From the IMG/VR virus record IMGVR_UViG_3300024429_000127, positions 1-34,692 of that record: a DNA stretch of 34,692 bases. The stretch is one strand, 5' to 3'. Below the pieces are notes generated by a model, which was given only the letters and a program-made list of their open reading frames with translations, searched no databases and was not told the DNA's origin. Shown here in pieces: positions 28,710 to 34,692 of this stretch; the stretch's first letter is position 1, and every line of letters begins with the position of its first letter. Source of the DNA: a virus. The translations under genes and the position numbers were made by a program.

Positions 28710-29113
28710 TAATAATTCAAGACCCTTTGCACAATCTCTTGAAAATCCTTTACAATAATAACCTTGGGGTCGGTGACCCGTTGGGGGGGGTCAATGTATC
28801 TCCTGACTGCTCTTTTGACAAACTCCACCTGGCGGGCATTAAGCCCTGAAAGGCACTTAAATACAGCATTAACAGGTACTTGACCACGGCGGGTTTCCTT
28901 GATGATTTTATGCAACTCCCGAAAGATTTCTTCCCGGAGCATCGTCACACGGTCATCATCCGATTTGACATCCCGGTAGATGCGGGTAGCAATGACGGCA
29001 TTGTTACTCCCCCCCTCCCCCTTTAGAAAGCTACATCCGCCAAACCACATTACTACAATTCCAAGGATAAAAAGTTCCACAGTTGTTTGATGAGATATTT
29101 TAATTTTAGACAT
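28664..29113 (-). CDS. predicted lipoprotein
   Basis: 149 residues. The N-terminus has a hydrophobic span ending in a lipobox-like FGGC (FILGIVVMWFGGCSFLKGEG), followed by a charged helical domain (EEIFRELHKIIKETRRGQVP, QVEFVKRAVRRYI). Phage lipoproteins are often outer spanins or superinfection-exclusion factors; neither can be chosen from sequence. If acylated, the host would be expected to lipidate Cys27. Confidence 0.6.
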   Translation of the reverse strand: MSKIKISHQTTVELFILGIVVMWFGGCSFLKGEGGSNNAVIATRIYRDVKSDDDRVTMLREEIFRELHKIIKETRRGQVPVNAVFKCLSGLNARQVEFVKRAVRRYIDPPQRVTDPKVIIVKDFQEIVQRVLNYYYADGLSDIIPTWGK

Positions 29114-29146
29114 TCTTTACCTCCCGCTATGATTTTGGATTGAACT

Positions 29147-29557
29147 TCAATCATCCAATATTTTATAATCATCTTTATCCATGTCATTGGTCATAATCAC
29201 AAGAAAACCGAGAAATATAACCATGCAAAACAATGGAACCATCAATTCTTTTGGCAATAATATCCAAATCCATTGCAATCCTATATTGCCGGGATGGCTT
29301 CTTTTTGATACAGACATACAGCTAGGGATAAATCCAAAAGAAAACAGAATAGAAACACTTAATAATAGTCTCCCGGACAAGGCATTGATGCTTTTGGGCC
29401 TAAGCCTGCCCAAAAAAGACTTCCTTTCTTCCTTGTTTCCCCCGTTACTCCTATCGGTTTTCCAGATATATTTTTTAAGCGTTATCATTACGACCAAAGC
29501 TATAACACCTATTGCTAATGCCATTCCCAATGTTGCGCTAAAAGTATTGTAAAACAT
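29147..29557 (-). CDS. three-span membrane protein
   Basis: 136 residues with three hydrophobic segments (LGMALAIGVIALVVMITL, LLLSVSILFSFGFIPSC, LMVPLFCMVIFLGFLVIM). AGGAGGG precedes the ATG. Paired with the lipoprotein gene downstream. Function unknown. Confidence 0.6.
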   Translation of the reverse strand: MFYNTFSATLGMALAIGVIALVVMITLKKYIWKTDRSNGGNKEERKSFLGRLRPKSINALSGRLLLSVSILFSFGFIPSCMSVSKRSHPGNIGLQWIWILLPKELMVPLFCMVIFLGFLVIMTNDMDKDDYKILDD

Positions 29558-29594
29558 TTCAACCCTCCTTTTTATAAATGGTTACCGTAAATCA

Positions 29595-29688
29595 AACTAT
29601 TCGAATTCCTCGAATAGTTGCGGGGCCAACCCCCCTCCCTCCTCCTTTCATAAGATTCAGTTGTCCTAATTTATCGAATAACTGAATC
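29595..29688. repeat. two inverted repeats after the DNA methyltransferase gene
   Basis: AACTATTCGA/TCGAATAGTT (29595-29604 and 29610-29619, 10-bp stem, 5-base loop) and GATTCAGTT/AACTGAATC (29654-29662 and 29680-29688). The second starts inside the methyltransferase stop region. Neither is followed by a T-run, so they are not classical terminators. Confidence 0.65.
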
Positions 29689-30646
29689 ACCCAGTTTCAA
29701 TATCCTCGAGTCGTAGCTGGGCGGTTTCCCTCCGATACCGGGCGACCGCGATGTCGAAATAATCTTTATTTAATTCACAGTAAATTGATTGTCTATTATT
29801 TTTATATGATACGAGAGCGGAGGTACCACTTCCCCCAAAGGGATCTAACACAACTCCACCTTTGGGACATCCTGCCAGCACACACGGTTCAATCAAATCA
29901 GGGGGGAATACGGCGAAATGAGCGCCAGTGAATGGTTTTGTTGGGATTGTCCACACAGAACGCTTATTCTTTGTATTTTTTATCGGCAGGTCCTCGAGCT
30001 TTCCCCCTCCTAAATAGCTAGCTGCTCCAGTATGTTTTTTGTTTTCAGTTTGGTTTCCCCATCTTTCCCATTTAGCCGGTTCTTCGATAGCTTTATAATC
30101 ATAATAATATTTTGATTTTTTACTGAGGAGGAAGATATATTCATGAGATTTTGTACAACGATCCCGAACTGATTCCGGCATGGGATTTGGTTTATGCCAT
30201 ATTATGTCCTGGCGAAGATACCAACCATCAGCTTGTAAAGCAAAAGCTACGCGCCAGGGGATGCCAATAAGATTTTTACATCTAAGAGATTCTATCTTGA
30301 GTGATCTTAATCTTTCTATCCTATTGGTTCGTTTATCTTTATATCCATGATTTCCTTTTCTATTTTTTAAATTATTCCCAGAATAAGTATCCCCCAAATT
30401 CAGCCACAAAGTACCATCGTCTCGGAGAACCCTCTTTACTTCCCGGAAGACATTGACAAGTTTTTCTACATATTTATCAGGGTGGTCCTCGAGGCCAATT
30501 TGATCATTATGACCGTAATCGCGCAATCCAAAGTAAGGAGGAGAGGTCACGCAGCAATTGATTGACTTTTCCGGCAACTCTGGGAGAATGTTCAAACAGT
30601 CCCCCAGGATGAAGGTCGCGTCCCCGATTGTCGTTTTATCAGTCAT
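29687..30646 (-). CDS. DNA methyltransferase, beta class (probable N4-cytosine)
   Basis: 319 residues. Motif IV is TSPPYFGLRDYG at about residues 34-45 and motif I, DPFGGSGTS, comes late (about 268-276), the order of beta-class enzymes. TSPPY favours N4-cytosine, although N6-adenine is possible. The insert between motifs (LIGIPWRVAFALQADGWYLR, IIWHKPNPMPESVRDR) is family-typical. It likely protects phage DNA from host restriction. GGAGGGG precedes the start. Confidence 0.9.
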   Translation of the reverse strand: MTDKTTIGDATFILGDCLNILPELPEKSINCCVTSPPYFGLRDYGHNDQIGLEDHPDKYVEKLVNVFREVKRVLRDDGTLWLNLGDTYSGNNLKNRKGNHGYKDKRTNRIERLRSLKIESLRCKNLIGIPWRVAFALQADGWYLRQDIIWHKPNPMPESVRDRCTKSHEYIFLLSKKSKYYYDYKAIEEPAKWERWGNQTENKKHTGAASYLGGGKLEDLPIKNTKNKRSVWTIPTKPFTGAHFAVFPPDLIEPCVLAGCPKGGVVLDPFGGSGTSALVSYKNNRQSIYCELNKDYFDIAVARYRRETAQLRLEDIETG

Positions 30647-30675
30647 ATCCCCTCCTTATTTATTCACACCCTTAT

Positions 30676-30786
30676 TCATAGGTCGAATTCGTCGGCATAT
30701 GTCTCAAGCCACACGATATCCATCAAGGGTAACTTAGCCCTTAAATGCCTAACTGCTTTTATTCGGGGAAATATTATGAATTCCAC
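30676..30786 (-). CDS. small protein with duplicated leader
   Basis: 36 residues from GTG at 30786 with AAGGAG (VEFIIFPRIKAVRHLRAKLP at the start). The leader AGGAGAACCCAGTGGAATTCAT nearly repeats that of the next upstream gene (AGGAGAACCTCATGGAATTC). Function unknown. Confidence 0.5.
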   Translation of the reverse strand: MEFIIFPRIKAVRHLRAKLPLMDIVWLETYADEFDL

Positions 30787-30808
30787 TGGGTTCTCCTTGA
30801 AAGATTAT

Positions 30809-30904
30809 TTAATCCTTGGTAATTACATGCAATGCCGTGATAGCAGCCACAAGACACAAACCGATCCAAAGCAGTACGCATCCTAATATTGCAATGAATT
30901 CCAT
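30809..30904 (-). CDS. 31-residue membrane peptide
   Basis: MEFIAILGCVLLWIGLCLVA and AITALHVITKD, a single membrane helix. AGGAGAACC precedes the ATG. Size and topology resemble small regulatory or holin-like phage peptides. Confidence 0.55.
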   Translation of the reverse strand: MEFIAILGCVLLWIGLCLVAAITALHVITKD

Positions 30905-30920
30905 GAGGTTCTCCTATTTC

Positions 30921-31124
30921 TTATAAAAATATATCTGAAATTAGTTTGTCGAAATTTTCCATAAAATCTCCTCCCTCAATTTTCATACTACCACCACCTT
31001 TTAAAAATATTTCTATACTTTTATTCCCTATTTTTTTAACCATCGCAATACTATCACAACCAATAATAGTCGTGCATTTATCGTTTTTGTATTTGGTTAT
31101 AATTGTTACAATCTTTTCTTTCAT
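30921..31124 (-). CDS. hypothetical protein
   Basis: 67 residues, beta-rich (KIVTIITKYKNDKCTTIIGC, KSIEIFLKGGGSMKIEGGDF). GGGGGA about 9 bases before the ATG. Function unknown. Confidence 0.5.
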   Translation of the reverse strand: MKEKIVTIITKYKNDKCTTIIGCDSIAMVKKIGNKSIEIFLKGGGSMKIEGGDFMENFDKLISDIFL

Positions 31125-31238
31125 CGAAACATCCCCCGATCAACCAGTAGTTTGCAGAAGATACTCATAGGATATGTGTCCAATTCTTGCCTGTTTTTAT
31201 ACAACTGATTGTGTTGGCAGGGGCACTAAACATGTCTC

Positions 31239-31703
31239 CTATTCTTGTTGATTCAAATTTGTCTCCCTTAACAGCCTTTTTATTTCTCTTACGTCGCTAT
31301 TAGTAAAAGCAGTTCTGGGATGCTTCTCTCCCCTTGCAACGTTTTCGCCATGACTACCCAATGCATTAATTGCATGCCTTATGTTTTCTTTATGCGTACA
31401 CCATTCCAGGTTTTCTACTCTGTTGTCATCCTTAATGCCATTTTTATGATTTACCTCTGGCTTGTTTTCTGGGTTTGGAATAAATACTATCGCCACTAAT
31501 CGATGTGCCAAATAATCTTTCTGATTACACTTATAGCACAAGTTGTAAACATGATATCCTGCTTTGTGTTTTTTTGGGGTAAGGATGTTTTTCGGGCGCG
31601 TTCCCCGTCCCTTTTTAATTCGTTTTAGCCTTCCTTTGTTACTAATCTTATACCAGCCCTCATATCCAACAACGTCTCTCCATTCTTCTATGACGTTCCC
31701 CAT
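31239..31703 (-). CDS. HNH homing-type endonuclease (NUMOD4-HNH)
   Basis: 154 residues. The N-terminal NUMOD4 domain is EEWRDVVGYEGWYKISNKGR. The HNH core follows at about residues 67-105 (AHRLVAIVFIPNPENKPEVN, HKNGIKDDNRVENLEW). The C-terminal part GEKHPRTAFTNSDVREIKRL is a NUMOD-like DNA-binding helix. Such free-standing nucleases spread themselves between phages. The ATG lies immediately after a T-run that ends a hairpin leader, and no Shine-Dalgarno is visible. Confidence 0.85.
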   Translation of the reverse strand: MGNVIEEWRDVVGYEGWYKISNKGRLKRIKKGRGTRPKNILTPKKHKAGYHVYNLCYKCNQKDYLAHRLVAIVFIPNPENKPEVNHKNGIKDDNRVENLEWCTHKENIRHAINALGSHGENVARGEKHPRTAFTNSDVREIKRLLRETNLNQQE

Positions 31704-31779
31704 AAAAAAAGCCCCGTGGTGTCGATGGAGCGGTTAAACTCCCCACGGGGCATACTTCTAAATAATGGCTCCATCGACA
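31704..31779 (-). promoter_or_regulatory. attenuator- or pseudoknot-like leader of the HNH gene
   Basis: In transcript order: A (TGTCGATGGAGC, 31779-31768), B (GCCCCGTGG, 31751-31743), A' (GCTCCATCGACA, 31731-31720), B' (CCACGGGGC, 31719-31711), seven T (31710-31704), ATG (31703). A pairs A' (12 bp) and B pairs B' (9 bp), interlocked. The B-B' hairpin plus T-run is a terminator. A-A' would either form a pseudoknot with it or replace it. Transcription is predicted to start at the beginning of A. Confidence 0.75.
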
Positions 31780-31784
31780 TCTCT

Positions 31785-31812
31785 ATTTTACCATCTTGCT
31801 ATCGATTGTCAA
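31785..31812 (-). promoter_or_regulatory. promoter of the HNH gene
   Basis: TTGACA (31812-31807), 16 bases, TAAAAT (31790-31785). The -35 box lies in the last codons of the RusA gene. The predicted start is about 31778, at the first base pairs of the structured leader. Confidence 0.65.
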
Positions 31813-32251
31813 CACCATAATCACGCACTGGAACAATGTTGTCATGGTCGAGACATTCAATTGTAATGTTTACAAATGGTCGTGCATTTTTACCGATTAG
31901 ATAATTCTTTGACTCATTAGATCTAATTACTTGTGAATCGTCTTTATAAACCACACCGTTAAGAGCATCCTTGATTGATTTCAACAGGTTATCCAAGTCC
32001 GGCTTCTTGGTGTGGGCCTTAATTCTCTTTGGTAGGTAACCTGGCTTTTTGAAATAGAAAGAAACAGACATATAGACTGGACCCTCCCACGGATTGCCGA
32101 AATTTATTTCCTTCACCCTCTTCATTGCCAATAAGCGGACTTTAAATTCCCAGTCTCTTGTTTTGGACGGTGTGTATGTCCCCCTATTGGTCACGCGTGG
32201 CCTTAGCTTAGGTACAGCAGTCTCGTATATTTTCAAACTAAAGAAATTCAC
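31799..32251 (-). CDS. rusA: RusA-family Holliday-junction resolvase
   Basis: 150 residues with PKLRPRVTNRGTYTPSKTRD, EGPVYMSVSFYFKKPG, and the diagnostic HTKKPDLDNLLKSIKDALNG followed by VVYKDDSQV. These carry the acidic residues (DLDN, DAL, DDSQ) that bind magnesium in RusA. It cuts four-way junctions made during phage recombination and before packaging. The start is GTG at 32251, overlapping the stop of a 13-codon frame. Confidence 0.88.
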   Translation of the reverse strand: MNFFSLKIYETAVPKLRPRVTNRGTYTPSKTRDWEFKVRLLAMKRVKEINFGNPWEGPVYMSVSFYFKKPGYLPKRIKAHTKKPDLDNLLKSIKDALNGVVYKDDSQVIRSNESKNYLIGKNARPFVNITIECLDHDNIVPVRDYGVDNR

Positions 32252-32330
32252 TTTGCCCTTTTAGCCTCTTTTCCGAGAGTTTTTATCATACACCCTTCTG
32301 GCCTATGTCAATTCCGGCGAAGAGTTTCAT
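32248..32330 (-). pseudogene. relic resembling RuvC start, upstream of rusA
   Basis: A 14-codon frame (ATG at 32330) reads MKLFAGIDIGQKGV, like the first catalytic-Asp strand of RuvC-like nucleases (F-A-G-I-D-x-G-x-x-G). It stops and overlaps (ATGA) a 13-codon frame, MIKTLGKEAKRAK, which in turn overlaps the rusA GTG. This may be an internally deleted ruvC-like gene replaced by rusA, or merely short coupled leader peptides. Confidence 0.35.
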
Positions 32331-32363
32331 TCTATTACCTCTGCAAGATCTAAGATTTGGGGG

Positions 32364-32594
32364 TTATTCATTGGCACAGTCCAGATAAACATCAACATGC
32401 CCTTTTGTCCTGTCACGTCTTGTGTAAAATAACCTGTATTGCACTTTTGTAAACTTCTTTGTCTCCATGTCCATAATCCCAGCACATGGATTCTTTTCTA
32501 ACCTTCTTACAGTGACTTCTTCCGATTTTCCATTTTCCGTAAGTTGTAATTTAATCTTTTTCCCAGGACTTAATAAATTTTCGTCTTTATTCAT
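32364..32594 (-). CDS. hypothetical protein
   Basis: 76 residues, basic, beta-rich (KKIKLQLTENGKSEEVTVRR, KVQYRLFYTRRDRTKGHVDV). No family recognised. Confidence 0.55.
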   Translation of the reverse strand: MNKDENLLSPGKKIKLQLTENGKSEEVTVRRLEKNPCAGIMDMETKKFTKVQYRLFYTRRDRTKGHVDVYLDCANE

Positions 32595-32624
32595 TTTCTC
32601 TCCTTAAAAAACCAGCAGCATTTC

Positions 32625-33041
32625 TTACAAATGCTCATCTCCCTCCCCCAATGCCTCTTTGAGAATTTCTTCCGCAGTGATGCTGCCAAACCCCATCTCC
32701 AAAAACATTATTGCCCTCTCAATCGCATCCCTCAACCGCTCGTTTTCCCCTTCTAAAGCAAACAATTTTTGCTTAGCCTCTTTTCTTTCTTTCCAGATAT
32801 AATCTCTATTTTCTGTCAATTCATTAATTTTCTTTTTTAACTCCCGGTTCTCCCGCAGGAGGTCGGGGGCGCTGGCTATGAGTTCGGAATTGGCTTCGAT
32901 TTCTAATCTATCTGATACTATTGCTATAGGGTTATGCATTACTACCCTAAAATCAGAGATGTCCTCATCTGTTATGAATACAGTTGAGGGGCCTTTTAAT
33001 ATATGCCACGGTCCCTGCGTGAATTTATCTTCTTTTATCAT
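32625..33041 (-). CDS. Ead/Ea22-like phage protein
   Basis: 138 residues. FTQGPWHILKGP at the start and NSELIASAPDLLRENRELKK in the middle are typical of a widespread phage early-region family of unknown function. The second half is a coiled coil (ALEGENERLRDAIERAIMFL). Confidence 0.65.
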   Translation of the reverse strand: MIKEDKFTQGPWHILKGPSTVFITDEDISDFRVVMHNPIAIVSDRLEIEANSELIASAPDLLRENRELKKKINELTENRDYIWKERKEAKQKLFALEGENERLRDAIERAIMFLEMGFGSITAEEILKEALGEGDEHL

Positions 33042-33075
33042 TTCTTCTCCCCTTCTTCCCGGACTTTAAGCAGCA

Positions 33076-33318
33076 TCATGGCCGCCTCCGCGATACACAA
33101 TGATCCCAGCTACTACAGGCACCTTGCTTGCAATGATAAGAGCCACGACAACCAGGCTTTACGTCATGCGCCCTTAATATTTTTTCCCCCCGATCTCCAT
33201 TCAACTCCAACTCCAACTCCAACTTTTCCATCACATCATCGAATTCTTCTTGATTAAGGTTTATCAGCAAAAGCTCATGATAGTAGCCTTTATTTGAGAT
33301 GAGGTGGGTGAATTTCAT
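33076..33318 (-). CDS. hypothetical protein with Cys-rich tail
   Basis: 80 residues; an N-terminal alpha/beta part (FTHLISNKGYYHELLLINLN) and a Cys/His-rich C-terminus (CRGSYHCKQGACSSWDHCVS) that may bind metal. Overlaps the YopX-family gene by 4 bases. Confidence 0.55.
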   Translation of the reverse strand: MKFTHLISNKGYYHELLLINLNQEEFDDVMEKLELELELNGDRGEKILRAHDVKPGCRGSYHCKQGACSSWDHCVSRRRP

Positions 33319-33884
33319 TTCAAGAGCTCCGGGTTTGGTAAATGGCTATCCTGGTGAATGTTCCCGATGATTATAAGAGTATGTTTATCTTCTATTGATA
33401 CACATACTTTTCCCCCTAAGTAAAAACCGCAGTTATTCCACTTGACAATTCCTTGCGAAACAAGTCCCTTTAAATCATTATCATAATATTGAAATTCAGC
33501 AACATCCCCCTCAAAGATTTCCCTACCCTTCCATTCATTCGGCAAGTTGCCAGATGAAACCACCCAAGCATCCTTTTCTTCTTCCGATAATTCATCCCAT
33601 TTTGTGTTGTCGTGTAGCCCGGTGAATTGTTCCAATATGAAACGTTCTGATAAATTTTTCGACATCCTCCCCAATGGCAATGTCAGGTCAAGATTGAATT
33701 CTTTAGCTTCCTTATCCCACGCCCGAAATTTTATTTCTCTTTGCATTTCCCCCTCCCTCGATTCCATCATCAAGACAACCTCCAGCGTAATATCCTCTAG
33801 GCATTTCGGGCAGACATAGTGAGCCCGGCCCTTGCGGATGTAGTCTCCGTAGTCATGGGAACATTCTTGCTTTGAGTTTTCCAT
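33315..33884 (-). CDS. YopX-family protein with N-terminal zinc-ribbon extension
   Basis: 189 residues from the ATG at 33884 (TGATG with the upstream stop). The YopX domain begins near residue 48: REIKFRAWDKEAKEFN, LEQFTGLHDN, GREIFEGDVAEF, and ends with IIIGNIHQDSHLPNPELL. It has an extra segment (ELSEEEKDAWVVSSGNLPNE) before the EGD motif. The N-terminal 47 residues (CSHDYG, HYVCPKCLED) look like a small zinc ribbon fused in frame. An internal ATG with GGGGG upstream could also start the YopX part alone. Function unknown. Confidence 0.7.
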   Translation of the reverse strand: MENSKQECSHDYGDYIRKGRAHYVCPKCLEDITLEVVLMMESREGEMQREIKFRAWDKEAKEFNLDLTLPLGRMSKNLSERFILEQFTGLHDNTKWDELSEEEKDAWVVSSGNLPNEWKGREIFEGDVAEFQYYDNDLKGLVSQGIVKWNNCGFYLGGKVCVSIEDKHTLIIIGNIHQDSHLPNPELLK

Positions 33885-33895
33885 CACTCAATCCC
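33877..33895. repeat. 19-bp direct repeat at gene starts
   Basis: TTTTCCATCACTCAATCCC occurs here and at 34053-34071. On the minus strand both copies read GGGATTGAGTGATGGAAAA and contain the start codon of the following gene. Confidence 0.8.
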
Positions 33896-34060
33896 CTTCA
33901 TTGTCCTTAGAAGTGCCATTTCTTCCTCAAGCCTTATGACTCTCGATGATAGCGTCTCTTTTTCCCTCGAATATGTGCAACCATCACAGTGACACATAAA
34001 CTTTCCCCGGTACGAGTCATATGCTACTGAGCACCGACCGCATTTCGGACATTTTTCCAT
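33884..34060 (-). CDS. zinc-finger/coiled-coil peptide
   Basis: 58 residues: CPKCGRCSVAYDS and CHCDGC supply the Cys of a zinc finger, followed by a helix (LSSRVIRLEEEMALLRTMKG). Its first bases and those of the downstream YopX-family gene are a direct repeat. Starts 12 bases after the methyltransferase stop. Confidence 0.6.
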   Translation of the reverse strand: MEKCPKCGRCSVAYDSYRGKFMCHCDGCTYSREKETLSSRVIRLEEEMALLRTMKGIE

Positions 34061-34072
34061 CACTCAATCCCT

Positions 34073-34692
34073 TTATTTGTTTGCCTTATAAAAGGCCGTT
34101 GCGAAGCCGGGAGGGGTTATGGCCCTTCTTTTATGGTATGGATAGCCGGCAAGTTCTGGCATTTTCCTGTTATTGTCTCTCATCAAGATCATTGCTTCTT
34201 TGCTGATTTGACAGGGGTGTTTTTTGGGCTCGTTAAACCAGCCCCAGATATCCGTCTTTTTGCTATATTGATCTCCGTAATCACAGGGGTCAAAGGTAAA
34301 CTTCGGTCTTTCAAGAAAGCGCCTTAACACACCCATAGGGTTCTCAACTGCCCAGAATTTCAGTGTAGGAATGCCATTATCGGTTTGTTGTCCTTGCTCT
34401 TCTTCAACCGTCCAGATGATATTCATCCCAGCCCTTACAAGAACCATACCATCTTTCAAATTCCTTTTTGTTTTAGCGGTTGTCCTGGCTCTGCTAAAAT
34501 GAGTGCAGACAGGGGCGAAAAGTATCCCGTAGATCTTAGAAACTTGTATCCATGTTGTTCGATTTCCTTGTCTTGGAAAAACTAAATATAATATCTTGTT
34601 CCTTAACTCGAAGGAATGCTCAAGAAGATCGTATTCTGGCAAAGTAACAACAATCACCAGATACCCCGCCTTCCGGTATGGCTCCGACCAAG
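34073..34692 (-). CDS. C5-cytosine DNA methyltransferase-like protein, start beyond window edge
   Basis: The frame is open to the right edge, so the true N-terminus is outside. Upstream of the in-frame GTG at 34657 it reads WSEPYRKAGYLVIVVTLPEYD, the end of motif I and motif II of phage cytosine methyltransferases. FAPVCTHFSRAR is motif IV with the catalytic Cys (PVC instead of the usual PPC). KFWAVENPMGVLRRFLERP and DPCDYGDQYSKKTDIWGWFN fit later motifs. It probably modifies phage or host DNA. Confidence 0.75.
   Translation of the reverse strand, partial: WSEPYRKAGYLVIVVTLPEYDLLEHSFELRNKILYLVFPRQGNRTTWIQVSKIYGILFAPVCTHFSRARTTAKTKRNLKDGMVLVRAGMNIIWTVEEEQGQQTDNGIPTLKFWAVENPMGVLRRFLERPKFTFDPCDYGDQYSKKTDIWGWFNEPKKHPCQISKEAMILMRDNNRKMPELAGYPYHKRRAITPPGFATAFYKANK

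Noticed and set aside
1-34692. CRISPR arrays or insertion sequences
   Set aside because: No regularly spaced repeats and no transposase gene with terminal inverted repeats were seen; the repeats found are single pairs at gene starts.

Overview
The window is a fragment of a tailed double-stranded DNA phage or prophage (Caudoviricetes), cut inside a gene at both ends. The hallmark genes all lie on the minus strand in the usual head-module order: small terminase (20052-20393), large terminase (18884-20068), DUF1073-type portal (17032-18453), MuF-like minor head protein (14333-15700), protease/scaffold protein (9095-10507), decoration protein (8603-9073) and HK97/encapsulin-type major capsid protein (7503-8576). 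The DNA looks AT-rich, has Shine-Dalgarno sequences and sigma70-type TTGACA/TATAAT promoters, and the genes are tightly coupled (ATGA, TAATG, TGATG overlaps), so the host is a bacterium. I cannot name its phylum. No tape-measure, integrase or polymerase gene is visible.

Layout, left to right. 1-7128 is a metabolic cassette in the late operon, interleaved with virion-type genes: sulfotransferase-like protein (partial), N-terminal half of transketolase, small membrane proteins, a Methyltransf_22-type methyltransferase, a zinc-type alcohol dehydrogenase, a DUF3326 protein, an S-adenosylmethionine-decarboxylase-like protein and a DUF115/MptE-like protein. This mix recalls surface-glycan or small-molecule tailoring loci. 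7131-20393 is the head module. It carries an intein in the minor head protein and many very small inserted genes, several with duplicated leader sequences. 11334-12468 is a plus-strand island with a ribbon-helix-helix (RHH) repressor. 20436-21892 holds small genes, a holin-like protein and a Cro-like HTH regulator. 21919-23140 is a promoter-driven unit made of a DUF7873-like protein, a circularly permuted tRNA-like RNA, tRNA-Ile and a terminator. 23236-26325 encodes virion (tail or fibre type) proteins. 26387-28620 holds divergent promoters and a second RHH-led plus-strand operon of small genes. 28664-34692 returns to the minus strand: lipoprotein, membrane protein, two DNA methyltransferases, an HNH homing-type endonuclease behind an attenuator-like leader, a RusA resolvase, a YopX-family protein and zinc-finger peptides.

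The most unusual items are as follows. (1) The 22064-22198 RNA has a tRNA 3' half with CCA upstream of its 5' half, a perfect 7-bp acceptor stem closed by a hairpin, and termini paired on the anticodon side. That is the geometry of a permuted tRNA or of the tRNA-mimicking domain of bacterial Y RNAs. (2) The metabolic cassette includes an AdoMetDC homologue with an altered processing site. (3) There is a 127-residue mini-intein in the minor head protein. (4) The HNH gene leader can form either a pseudoknot or two mutually exclusive hairpins. (5) Two paralogous RHH modules have the same architecture but different operators. (6) Gene leaders are duplicated at many junctions. All functional statements rest on motif recognition from memory; no database search was run.
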